Shown: positions 28,071 to 36,829 of the stretch, piece by piece
Position numbering within the stretch: position 1 is the first letter of the stretch
Layout: every line of letters begins with the position of its first letter
Program-made: the position numbers and the translations under genes
NCBI RefSeq assembly: GCF_000744655.1
Contig: NZ_JQMJ01000001.1
Location: 496,001 to 560,000, forward strand
Reading direction: 5' to 3'
Length of the DNA stretch: 64,000 nucleotides
Source: Streptacidiphilus rugosus AM-16
GTDB lineage: Bacteria; Actinomycetota; Actinomycetes; Streptomycetales; Streptomycetaceae
The notes under the pieces: generated by a model
What the model saw: only the letters and a program-made list of their open reading frames with translations
What the model was told of the DNA's origin: nothing
Database searches by the model: none

Positions 28071-28337
28071 CTGGCCCACGCCGCCCTGGGCCAGCGCGAA
28101 CAGGTCCTCGCCCTGGCCCGCGAGGAACTGGACCTCTCCAACGCGAAGGCCATGGCCCAGCTGGTGATCCCCTGACCCTGGATCCACCGGCGGCATTCGG
28201 GTGAGCGATTTCGGGTGAATTCGAGGCCGGGCTGGGCTGGGCTTCTGCCGGTGGGTGTGGGTGATCGCCGGGTGACCGTCCCGGTGGCGGGGTCTCCTGG
28301 TCCTTCGGTCGTGGATGGGTGGGGCTGCTCGGTGGGA

Positions 28338-29726
28338 TCAGGTCCGCAGGCGACAGTCGACCGCCGTCCACAGGGCCTCGAACGCGTTCTGCCCGGGCCA
28401 GTGTTGAGGCAGGTGGAACGTCAGGGTGCGGGCCCCGGTGGCCAGCCGGGCCGGGACGGCGACCAGTTGGCGGCGGATGGTGGCGGTTCTGGCCTTCGCG
28501 TGGAACGCGGAGGCGAGGGTGCCGAGGGCGCGGGTGAGGTTGTGGGCGAGCGTGGCCAGGGTGAGCCAGGCGGCGTTCGCGGTGAACTTTCCCGACGGCA
28601 GGTGCCCGAGCGCGGAGTCCTCAAGGTCCGCGAAGACCTGCTCGACGATCGCGTGGGCGCGGTGGATCTTCTCCGCCGCCACGAGCGGGAACGGGGTGTC
28701 GGCGAAGACCGCGTGGAAGCGGTAGACCTTGAACAACTCGCCCTGCCCGTTCGGTGCGTGGGCATCGTTCAGTCGCCTGACCCGGCGGACCAGGAGCCGG
28801 GCGGTGGCCCGGTACCTCTTCGCCTTGCCGGTGAACGCGGTGTGCTCGATCTCGGCGACCTCGGCGTCGGAGACCCAGCGTTCCTCGTCCTGGTCCCAGA
28901 TCGCCTTCGGGTACTTGATCGGCGTCCAGGCGCTCTCGGGGATCGTCGTGATCAGCTCGCGGATCCTCTTGCGCTGGGCGACGGCCAGGGAGAAGCATGC
29001 CTTGTGGCGGCGGCAGGCGGCCACGACCTTGTGGGAGAAGAACGCCGAGTCGGCGCGGACGACGACCAGGCCGGTGGCTCCCATCGCCCGCACGGTCCTG
29101 ATCGCTTCGGCGATCAGCGACGCGGCGCCTTTGGCCGAGCCGGCCGAGCCCTTCCGCAGCCGCTCGGCCACGATGACCGGGGCGGCCAGCGGGGTGGAGG
29201 CGACCACGATCTGGAAGTGCAGGCCCCGGACCTTGGTGTAGCCATGCCCGGCGCCCCGCTTGCCGGCCCCGTAGACCTGCTTCACCTTGGAGTCGATGTC
29301 CAGGTAGACGATCTGGTCCGCTCCGGGCAGCAGGTTGCAGTGCCCGGCCAGGCGGCAGGTGAACGCGCGGGCGGTGGACTGAAGTTGCCGCACATGGCCC
29401 CAGGTGAACGCCCGCAGGAACGAGCCCAGCGTCGAGGGCGCGCGCATCGCGCCGAACGCCTTGGCCATCGCGCCGTGCCGTAGCACGGCGGTGTCGTCGA
29501 TGCTGTCCGCCCCCGCGAGCATCGCGGCGACCAGCGACATGACCTTCGCGCCCGGCGCGGCCCCGGCGCCGTTCACGGCACCGGCCAGGCGGACCTTCTC
29601 CCGGACCAGACCCGGCAGGCCGCACCGCTCGGCCAGGCGCACCGCCGGAGCCAGCCCGCCGTGCGCCAGCAGACTCGGGTCGTCGAACACGGCGAACGTC
29701 GCTGCAGGGCTGTGGGAGGATTTCAC
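28338..29726 (-). CDS. IS1380-family transposase
   Basis: 462 residues, uninterrupted. The DDE_Tnp_1-type core has VYLDIDSKVKQVYGAGKRGA (first D), VVVRADSAFFSHKVVAACRR (second D) and a C-terminal helical segment typical of IS1380 (FTANAAWLTLATLAHNLTRA). Only the CDS is annotated because I could not match terminal repeats with confidence. A GAGGTGCC/GGCACCTC pair lies just upstream (29730-29797). The gene is complete and could be active. Confidence 0.9.
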   Translation of the reverse strand: MKSSHSPAATFAVFDDPSLLAHGGLAPAVRLAERCGLPGLVREKVRLAGAVNGAGAAPGAKVMSLVAAMLAGADSIDDTAVLRHGAMAKAFGAMRAPSTLGSFLRAFTWGHVRQLQSTARAFTCRLAGHCNLLPGADQIVYLDIDSKVKQVYGAGKRGAGHGYTKVRGLHFQIVVASTPLAAPVIVAERLRKGSAGSAKGAASLIAEAIRTVRAMGATGLVVVRADSAFFSHKVVAACRRHKACFSLAVAQRKRIRELITTIPESAWTPIKYPKAIWDQDEERWVSDAEVAEIEHTAFTGKAKRYRATARLLVRRVRRLNDAHAPNGQGELFKVYRFHAVFADTPFPLVAAEKIHRAHAIVEQVFADLEDSALGHLPSGKFTANAAWLTLATLAHNLTRALGTLASAFHAKARTATIRRQLVAVPARLATGARTLTFHLPQHWPGQNAFEALWTAVDCRLRT

Positions 29727-29990
29727 TTACGAGGTGCCTTACTGGTCGGGCCGATGGTTGCGTAGAGAACACCCATCTTCCCAGCTCAGCAGGCACCTCT
29801 CTGCGTCAGTCCCTCCCGAAGCCCGTCATCGGTCGGTGGATCCAGGCTGACAGAGGGTGGTCGAAATAGTCGCCCGCGCCCGCGTTCGGTCCGACCGGAC
29901 TGGTCCCGCAGTCGTACATGTGGGTAATGGTCTTGCCGTCGGTCGAGGCTCCGAGGACCAGGCGCGGGCCGCCGGGGGCTCCTGGGAGTC

Positions 29991-30368
29991 TCAGCCGGCA
30001 GGCAGAACGTATCTCCATCCGCACGACGGTGCCAGGACGCCGCTACCGGCGATGATTTGAGAGACGATCGTCAGGATAGTCGTACTGTTCTCCCGAACAC
30101 ATTTGGACAGCTCCGGACTCATTCGTCTCTCGCGCGTGACCAGAAGGATCTCGCGGAGCAGTTCGGCGATACACTCCAGAATCGCCGTAAGGACCCGGGG
30201 CGGCAGAGCGCTGTTCGCCGTCAGGGCTGCGGCGGCAAGTACTTCCTCGGCATTGATCCGGATGATGTCATCGGCGTCCACATTGAGAGATGCAAGTTCG
30301 TCCGAGAAGCGGACAGCAGGTTCCATGAGGCCCGCACCCGAAACATAACATCGCACTGTGCCGTCCAT
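29991..30368 (-). CDS. Hypothetical protein
   Basis: 125 residues with amphipathic helices (TAILECIAELLREILLVTRE) and no recognised domain. Base composition is lower in GC than surrounding genes. A second short minus frame (29806-30024, ITHMYDCGTSPVGPNAGAGD) lies just downstream and may be part of the same lost locus. The annotation rests only on protein-like composition. Confidence 0.35.
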   Translation of the reverse strand: MDGTVRCYVSGAGLMEPAVRFSDELASLNVDADDIIRINAEEVLAAAALTANSALPPRVLTAILECIAELLREILLVTRERRMSPELSKCVRENSTTILTIVSQIIAGSGVLAPSCGWRYVLPAG

Positions 30369-30646
30369 GTGGCCCGATCCTTTCCGCCGAGGCTGTGCGG
30401 CGAGTATTCCTCCGCGCCGGGCAGACCCGCCGCTCGCCCGGGCAGATGCCCGTACAATTCTCGGCTCGGATCATTGCCCTGCAGAACCCCCTTCCCTGCC
30501 CATCCGGATTCCTTCGGAGCGGCTGCCGCAAGCGAGTTGGCACATAGGCTCGAGCAGTCCGAGAAATGCCGGGCCCGGCCAATTTCCTGCTGGTTCCTCC
30601 AACAGCCCGGTATGCGCCCCATACACCGCTGCGAGGGGAAATGCCC

Positions 30647-31957
30647 ATGAGTACCGCGCACGCGGTCGACGACAGCACTCCGCACATATCCGACAGGGCC
30701 CACCGGGTTGCGGTGGTCGCGTTGCACGACGGGTTCTTCGGCTGCGGGACCGGGGCCGGGCAGAGCAATCGGCGCTTCATCGCACTGCTGGACGAACTCC
30801 TGCCCCACGACACCGACCTCGTGATCCTCCCCGTGGCGCTCGAGACGTCCAGCCCGCACGCCGATCCGGAATGGCACGCCCAAGTGTGCGCGGACCTGGC
30901 GACATCCCGGCGCCGCATCGAGGTGGTGCCCTTGGACAACGGCACCGGTGGCCGGGACCGGTTCGTGGGGGTCGAGGCCTTCGACGTCCTGGCCGGTGAC
31001 GCCGCGGCACGGATCGCGGAGGTGCAGAGCCGTTACCAACTCGGCCTGGCCGTACTGCTGGACGTGCCCCTGTTCGGTGCCGCCGCAAGGCTCGTGCCTA
31101 CCCCCGGTTGGCAAGCCCTGGTCCTGCCACGCTCCAGCGCAGCTCTGCACTGTCCCGACAATCGGGAGCGAGTCGGGTGGGAGCGCAGGCGACTGCACAG
31201 TGCGGCCGATACCGGCACCCGGATCGGAGCGATCTCGCCGGCCATGCGCTCTCACCTGCGCGACGACCTCGCCTTGCCCGATCACAGCCTGATCAACCTC
31301 TACAACGGTCTCACTGACGCCGACCGCCGCTTCGCAGATCCCGCGGGGCTATTGCCTCCCGAAGCGGAGCCCGGCTTTGTGCTGGCGATGGGCAGAGCCG
31401 TCCCGTGGAAGGGTTTCGACGAACTTCTGGAAGCCTGGGACTTGCTGCACTCCAGCGGACACCCGCTGCCCCACCTGGTGTTGGCCGCGGTGTCCGAGCA
31501 GGCCGCACCGACGCGCTATCAGCGTCACCTGCAGGCGCTGGCCCAACGCAGCCGTGCACCGGTCTCCCTGCTGACGCAGTTCAGCGCCCAGGTGCGCGGT
31601 CTGCTGACTCTGCCGGGACTTCGCGCGGTGGTCGTGCCGTCACGGGTCGAGCCTTTCGGGCGCATCCCGCTGGAGGCGTACGCCGCCGGCGCGGTGCCGG
31701 TGGTCGCCACCCGCACCGGCGGCCTCGTCGATCTCGTCGTCGATGGCGAGACCGGGTTCACGGCACCGCCCTGTAATCCCGTCGAGCTCGCACGGGCACT
31801 CGCCAAGGCCCTGGAACTCGGCGACGCGCATCGCGAGCGGATGCGTGTCGCCGGGGAAGAGCTGCTGCAACGCTTCGACTACCGCCGCAACGTCCAGGAG
31901 TTCCTCCACCAGCTCGCACCCTGGAGCACGGGCCACCCAAGGGTCGGCATCCCGTAG
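30647..31957 (+). CDS. Glycosyltransferase family 4 (GT-B fold)
   Basis: About 436 residues from the ATG at 30647, eight bases behind GAGGGG; ATG at 30641 is also possible. N-terminal Rossmann-like domain (RVAVVALHDGFFGCGTGAGQ) and a C-terminal nucleotide-sugar domain with VLAMGRAVPWKGFDELLEAW and the E-x7-E motif EPFGRIPLEAYAAGAVPVVA followed by TRTGGLVDLVVDGETG. It probably transfers a sugar from an NDP-sugar to a glycan, lipid or natural product; acceptor unknown. It stands alone. Confidence 0.85.
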   Translation: MSTAHAVDDSTPHISDRAHRVAVVALHDGFFGCGTGAGQSNRRFIALLDELLPHDTDLVILPVALETSSPHADPEWHAQVCADLATSRRRIEVVPLDNGTGGRDRFVGVEAFDVLAGDAAARIAEVQSRYQLGLAVLLDVPLFGAAARLVPTPGWQALVLPRSSAALHCPDNRERVGWERRRLHSAADTGTRIGAISPAMRSHLRDDLALPDHSLINLYNGLTDADRRFADPAGLLPPEAEPGFVLAMGRAVPWKGFDELLEAWDLLHSSGHPLPHLVLAAVSEQAAPTRYQRHLQALAQRSRAPVSLLTQFSAQVRGLLTLPGLRAVVVPSRVEPFGRIPLEAYAAGAVPVVATRTGGLVDLVVDGETGFTAPPCNPVELARALAKALELGDAHRERMRVAGEELLQRFDYRRNVQEFLHQLAPWSTGHPRVGIP

Positions 31958-32134
31958 CCCGCCCGCGACGTATCGACACGGAAACCGCAGAAGCTGCCTC
32001 CTCGTGGCCGCCGCTTGCCCTCGCTGCCCGGACCGGAGTCCGGACTGAAGATCCCGCCGGCCGAAAGGTTCGCCGTGAAGGCGGCATCTGCCTCCCGTGT
32101 GTGACTAGGAGTCAGGCGCCGCTGGGGCCCGGTG

Positions 32135-32494
32135 TCAGCTGTTGGGAGTGAGGGTGTAGCGGACCGTCTGAGCCTGGATCAAACCGTCGCGGAAGACGAA
32201 GGTGTCCACGCCGTGATCGGCGAGATGAGCGTCGGACTCGGCGGACCACTCCAGGAACAGCACGTCGCCCGCGAAAGTGGTGATCTTCAGGTCCCACCTC
32301 GCGTGGGGCAGGTCGGCGAAGAGCTGAGTGAAGGCCTCACGGACGCCCTCGCGCCCCTCGCGCACGCTCGTAGGCGTGATGAACACCGCGTCCTCGGCGA
32401 AGTTCGCCACGATCGCGTCCACGTCCTCGGCAAGGAGTGCCTTGCCGTGGCTCTGGAAGATCTGCTGAGGAGTCCGCGCCGTCACGTCTGCCAT
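32135..32494 (-). CDS. SnoaL-like / NTF2-fold protein (paralogue)
   Basis: 119 residues from ATG 32494 (MADVTARTPQQIF). NTF2-like domain with FAEDAVFITPTSVREGREGV and QLFADLPHARWDLKITTFAG. Most positions are shared with the gene at 16053-16448, including VLFLEWSA and the terminal QTVRYTL. Function is not deducible beyond small-ligand binding or small-molecule chemistry. Two copies 16 kb apart suggest local duplication or co-acquisition. Confidence 0.78.
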   Translation of the reverse strand: MADVTARTPQQIFQSHGKALLAEDVDAIVANFAEDAVFITPTSVREGREGVREAFTQLFADLPHARWDLKITTFAGDVLFLEWSAESDAHLADHGVDTFVFRDGLIQAQTVRYTLTPNS

Positions 32495-32920
32495 TGAAGT
32501 CCCAATCGATTCGAGCGGGCAGCACAGCCCGCAGTCCTGAAGAAAGCCCCGGACGCCGGCCAACGGGGCCGTGCCGGCTTGGATATGACCATCCCGGTGC
32601 GGGTGAGCCGCCCTGCAGAGCTCTCCGTCCGCGGCGCAGTCGCTTGCTTGGCCATCTGACTGGTCGTCCACCCAGCGGGTTGACTTCTTTGGATGATCAC
32701 AACAGCGCAAAAGCTACTGGCAGGTAGACGTCATGACGTACCCGCCAAAAGGAGGGGATGTGCTCCCCGATCGGGGGTCTTCCCCATGAGGGCGTCTCGG
32801 TTGCGGGAGCGCGCCCCGGGTTGGCCTTGCTGGAAGATTGCGTGTTTGTCTGTAAGGGGGGCCTTGGCTGACTCGTCATTCAGCAGATGGCCCATCAAGT
32901 TGGCCGGTATAGTGCCCGCC
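32495..32920. other. Intergenic region
   Basis: 425 bp with no supported gene. It holds the promoter region of the minus-strand SnoaL gene and the leader of the small gene at 32921. No operator or terminator was recognised. Confidence 0.4.
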
Positions 32921-33193
32921 ATGCAGAGTTGGAGCTGTGCCGAGCTGACCCAGCTCGCCGACGAGGCCGCCGTCGGCGCCTACGGCCGGGACGAGGAAAT
33001 CCCGGGCCTGTTCACGATGCTCCGGGAGCATCTGGCCCTGCCATTCGCCACGACGGTCTTGGGGACGGAGACGAGAGTCATCGGGGCGATCTGCGCCCAC
33101 GGCAAACAGCAGCAGGTCATTGGGCTTCTCGCGCTGCCTCTGCCCGTTCTCGCGCCTGCGGGCGCGCAATGGATCGAAGCCCACCGCCACTGA
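32921..33193 (+). CDS. Small actinobacterial protein, calcium-binding-protein-like
   Basis: 90 residues from ATG 32921. The pattern ELTQLADEAAVGAYGRDEEI, FTMLREHLALPFATTVLGTE and PAGAQWIEAHRH matches small actinobacterial proteins usually labelled calcium-binding, which often lie near mobile DNA. No classical EF-hand is visible, so calcium binding is not supported by sequence. This copy is shorter in the middle than the ~115-residue form I recall. Confidence 0.6.
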   Translation: MQSWSCAELTQLADEAAVGAYGRDEEIPGLFTMLREHLALPFATTVLGTETRVIGAICAHGKQQQVIGLLALPLPVLAPAGAQWIEAHRH

Positions 33194-33723
33194 GCAGGGC
33201 TGGCCCCTTGCCAGGTCGTGCCCGGGCACGGGCACCGTCAGGGTCCATTTACGGGAGCGAAGGGGTACAAGCTGGGCCAGAAGAGCGGCACGGTGCGCAG
33301 AGACGACGGCACAGAGTCGCTGGAGCGGGCGCGTTGTGGGCAGCCGGCAACGGCCCGTGGGAAGGGCCGTGGAGCTTCGCTCTGGGTGAGCCCAACTACC
33401 TGGGCGGGCCGCCGAAGCCGACCAGGCGGTGGCTTTGGAGGACCGGCCGATCCTGGGCTGCCGGGCTCGCCCGGGCCGGGGCACGGCGCTTGAACCGTCC
33501 GCCCGTCCCGAGTGGGCGGCTCAGGACGCCTCGGTTGGCGGGCACGCGATCGGGACCGGGATAGCGCAGGTGCTGGTGGTACGGCAGAGCCAGGCGGGCC
33601 GGGACACGGTGAGATGTGCGGGGGGCGTGCCGTACGTCCAATTCCGATTGGGTTGCGGCCACGACACGCGGTGATCACCGGCGGACCGCGCCTTAGGCGG
33701 TTCGTCTGCCTATCTTCTTTGTC
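33194..33723. other. 530 bp without a supported gene
   Basis: No frame gives a recognisable product. It separates the small protein gene from the amidase and presumably carries the amidase promoter. Confidence 0.4.
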
Positions 33724-34590
33724 ATGCACGTCGAACGGCGTCTGATCCTGCGTCGGGCCGCACAGACCACCCTGATCGGCGCGGTCACCGCCGCGCTGGC
33801 GCGCGCCTCCACCGCGTCCGGACCGGATACCTCCCCCGACCGCGTTTGGGCCGATCCGGTGGGCCCGCAGTGGGTCGCCGACCAGCCGGTGATTGTCCGC
33901 CGCTCCTACTGGGACACAGTCGCCCCGGTCCGCCCGCTGCCGCCGCCGCGCTACGCGCAGGCCGTGAAAGCGGTCTTCATTCACCACACCGACAGTGGCA
34001 ACAACTACGCGCTGGCCGACGTCCCGGGCATCATCTGGAGTATTCACGACGACCAGACGGGGCGGCGGGGCTGGGACGACATCGGCTACAACTTCCTGGT
34101 CGACCGCTTCGGCACGGTCTACGAGGGCCGCCACGGCGGGGTGGACAAGCCGGTGATCGGTGCCCACTGCAGCGGCTTCAACATCGACACTGCTGGCATC
34201 GCCGCGATCGGCACCTTCGCCGACGGCGCGGAACCGACCACGGCGATGTTGCGCGCCATCGGCGCCCTGGCCGCGTGGAAGCTGAGCCTCCACGGTGTCG
34301 ACGCCCACGCGTCGACGACGCTGACCTGCTCCGACTCCGACAGCCGCTACCAGGCCGGCAGCCGCGCCCGCTTCGCGGCCGTCTCCGGCCACATGGACGC
34401 GGACTGCACCTACTGCCCCGGCTCGACGCTCTACGCCGCGCTCCCTGGGATCCGCCAGGACGCGTTCCGCATCCAGCAGTCGAGCGACCATCCCGTCATC
34501 GGGTACACCCCCCCGGTGCAGGTCAAGCCCTCGCCGCCGACTGCGCCCACACCCCTCCCGCGTGCGGGTGATTCACCGCCTGGGCGGTGA
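33724..34590 (+). CDS. Secreted PGRP-type N-acetylmuramoyl-L-alanine amidase
   Basis: 288 residues. The N-terminus carries an arginine-rich export signal (MHVERRLILRRAAQTTLIGA) that could be Tat-type. The catalytic domain is Amidase_2 / peptidoglycan-recognition: KAVFIHHTDSGNNY (first zinc histidine), GYNFLVDRFGTVYEGRHGG and SGHMDADCTYCPGSTLYAAL (second histidine and the zinc cysteine). It would cleave the muramic acid-L-alanine bond in peptidoglycan outside the cell. The proline-rich tail is short. The phosphodiester glycosidase gene starts 76 bp downstream, so the two are probably co-transcribed and act on the envelope. Confidence 0.88.
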   Translation: MHVERRLILRRAAQTTLIGAVTAALARASTASGPDTSPDRVWADPVGPQWVADQPVIVRRSYWDTVAPVRPLPPPRYAQAVKAVFIHHTDSGNNYALADVPGIIWSIHDDQTGRRGWDDIGYNFLVDRFGTVYEGRHGGVDKPVIGAHCSGFNIDTAGIAAIGTFADGAEPTTAMLRAIGALAAWKLSLHGVDAHASTTLTCSDSDSRYQAGSRARFAAVSGHMDADCTYCPGSTLYAALPGIRQDAFRIQQSSDHPVIGYTPPVQVKPSPPTAPTPLPRAGDSPPGR

Positions 34591-34666
34591 ACGGTGTCTC
34601 GGCGCCGGAAACGCATACACATCATCCGATGCGCCGTACTGCGCTCGCGCGCCACGAGGATTCACC

Positions 34667-35947
34667 ATGACGAACCACGACGCCGACATCCCCCCGACGC
34701 ATGCGGGGCGTCCGACGCCGCCGGAACCGATCCTGCGACAGGCGCCACGGCGCCACGGCGCCACGGCGCCGCCGCCGCGACGACGTGGCCGCCGCCGAAT
34801 GCTGCCGTGGAAGCACCCGAGGGACCTGACGCGCACTCAGCGCCACCGGCGCCGGATCGTCACCCGCGGTCTCCTGGCGACAGGCCTGGCCTGCGCGGGC
34901 TGGCTCGGCTGGTCGATCGGCCAGGCGCTGACCTACCCGGGCCGCGACGGTGTCGAGGCCCGTCTCGCCGAGTGGGGCCGGGACCACCACCTCGGCCTGG
35001 CTGTTAATCAGCTGGAGGACTGGCAGTACGCGCTGAACCCGCCCAGGGTAGGCGGCTCGCTCACGGCCGCCGAACTGGCCCGGATGAGGGCGACGCAGGA
35101 AGCCGCACCCCAGGGCGGGGCCGTACCGCTGCGCGTCCCGATGCCGACCAGTATCACCCCCCGTCTTCCGGGGGAGGGCGTCTGGCGAGCCCTGGTCACC
35201 TCCCACGGCCTGCCGCTGGTCCAGGGGACCTACGTCCGCCCCGACGCCGAGCACTCCTCCTACGAGGCCGCCATCGCGTGGATCAGCGCCTCCCACGCAA
35301 GGTTCTTCCTCCACCCGGGCTTCCGCGAGCCGGGCGGCTCCTTCTCTGTGCCGCCGACGATTCCCGTCGGGCAGCGCAACGGCCTCATCGCCACCTGGAA
35401 CGGCGGCTTCAGGATCACCGACGGCACCTCCAAGGGAGGTTTCTACCTCGACGGTCGCACCGACTCCACCCTGCGCGTCGGCGCCGCCTCCGAGGTCTTC
35501 TACCGCGACGGCTCCATCCGCGTCGGAACCTGGGGCCGCGACGTCACGATGACTCCGCAGGTCGTCGGCGTGCGCCAGTGTCTGCAACTGATGGTCGACG
35601 GCGGCTTGCTCGCGTCGGACATCGATGTGCCGTACGCCTACGGTTGGGCCTACCAGGGCAAGAAGTACGTGGAACGCTCGGGCGTCGGCGTAACGGCGAA
35701 CGGGGACATCGTCATGGTGGTCGGCCAGGCCCTCTCTGCCCGCACGCTGGCCGAACTCATGCAGCACGCGGGCGCGGTCAGGGCCATGCCGCTCGACATG
35801 AACGGCGCCTGGCCCTCGTTCATGAGCTACGACGCGAGCGTCAACCCGGCGAACCCCAAGCCCGCCAACCTCCTCGACTTCGGCGAGGCCGCCGACCGAT
35901 ACTACACCCAGGCCACCCGCGACTTCGTCGCCGTGTACGCGAGGTGA
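34667..35947 (+). CDS. Phosphodiester glycosidase (NAGPA-like) membrane-anchored protein
   Basis: 426 residues from ATG 34667 behind CGAGGA. A basic, proline-rich cytoplasmic start is followed by one membrane anchor (GLLATGLACAGWLGWSIGQA). The extracellular part ends in a NAGPA-like domain (RNGLIATWNGGFRITDGTSK, VGVRQCLQLMVDGG, GVGVTANGDIVMVVGQALSA, MPLDMNGAWPSFMSY). The family includes the mammalian uncovering enzyme that removes GlcNAc from a phosphodiester; bacterial members probably trim cell-wall glycopolymers. It is downstream of the amidase, consistent with envelope work. Substrate unknown. Confidence 0.82.
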   Translation: MTNHDADIPPTHAGRPTPPEPILRQAPRRHGATAPPPRRRGRRRMLPWKHPRDLTRTQRHRRRIVTRGLLATGLACAGWLGWSIGQALTYPGRDGVEARLAEWGRDHHLGLAVNQLEDWQYALNPPRVGGSLTAAELARMRATQEAAPQGGAVPLRVPMPTSITPRLPGEGVWRALVTSHGLPLVQGTYVRPDAEHSSYEAAIAWISASHARFFLHPGFREPGGSFSVPPTIPVGQRNGLIATWNGGFRITDGTSKGGFYLDGRTDSTLRVGAASEVFYRDGSIRVGTWGRDVTMTPQVVGVRQCLQLMVDGGLLASDIDVPYAYGWAYQGKKYVERSGVGVTANGDIVMVVGQALSARTLAELMQHAGAVRAMPLDMNGAWPSFMSYDASVNPANPKPANLLDFGEAADRYYTQATRDFVAVYAR

Positions 35948-36043
35948 CGGCCAGGACTTCCGAGCCCCCGGTACTCCCACCTCGCCCGGCCAGAAACCCC
36001 ATGCCGGCAAGACGGACGATCCGGACGTCCGCGATCACCGGGA

Positions 36044-36469
36044 TCAGTGCCCGGAGGCGCGGCTGGCCCGGACGAGTCGTGAGGGACGGGAGCCGGCGGT
36101 CGTGCTTTCGAGCGCCAGGCTCGCGACCCGGTGCGGAGCCATGTGCGACCACGGCCGGACATCTGCCCTGCGCGCGGCGTCCTGCTGGCGGGTCCGAACA
36201 GCAGCCCAAGCCCGCCGCCACCGGCGGCACGCTCCCCCCAGCGGTACCAGCCGCCAGTAGCACAGGAGAAGAGGGGGCCCGGCGATGAGCAAGGCGGTCA
36301 ACGCCCCTCCGACGGCGGTCCAGACAAAGTTGCTGACGGTCTCCGGAGCCCTAGGCACTCCAGCGGCTGCGGTAAGCTCGGCCGCACTCGCTGTGCCGCA
36401 CACGGCGTAATGGCCTGACGCGCTCCAGACCGCCACGGAGACCAGTACTGCGGACAGCCGGACGGCCAT
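36044..36469 (-). CDS. Hypothetical small membrane protein
   Basis: From ATG 36469: a signal-like hydrophobic start (AVRLSAVLVSVAVWSASGHY), then a second membrane span (FVWTAVGGALTALLIAGPPL) and a basic tail. No family recognised. Codon use is acceptable only for about the first 90 codons; the C-terminal part may be out of frame. Confidence 0.4.
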   Translation of the reverse strand: MAVRLSAVLVSVAVWSASGHYAVCGTASAAELTAAAGVPRAPETVSNFVWTAVGGALTALLIAGPPLLLCYWRLVPLGGACRRWRRAWAAVRTRQQDAARRADVRPWSHMAPHRVASLALESTTAGSRPSRLVRASRASGH

Positions 36470-36829
36470 CCCGAACCCGTATCCGCGCAACGCCCTCACG
36501 CCCCTCGCTTCGCCGCCGCAGGGCGGACCGACCGCTGCCATGCCTTACTGCGACCATGCCGCCCACCCGTCAGGATGACCACACCTGCTGCTCTTTCTGG
36601 GTCAAGTTGACCCCTCCAACGGCAGATCATCTCTGCGCATTCGTGCCCCGCTCGGCCGCGACACGCCGACAATGGCGGGGCCGACGTCCCAACGGGTCAA
36701 CGTGGCGGCCTTTGGACGACGCCGAGGCCCGGGTTCCGTGCCTGCATGATGGTGGGCCAGACTGGAGCATGTGGACCGACGCCGCTGTTCGTGGTCCGCG
36801 ATTTCCTCCCGGGCCTTGGCGGCCGTCGC

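Noticed and set aside
28621..29796. 391-codon minus frame overlapping IS1380 transposase
   Set aside because: Out-of-frame shadow of the complete IS1380 transposase with low-complexity G/R/A composition.
34622..36010. 462-codon minus frame opposite the phosphodiester glycosidase
   Set aside because: Shadow frame; the plus strand has signal anchor and NAGPA motifs.
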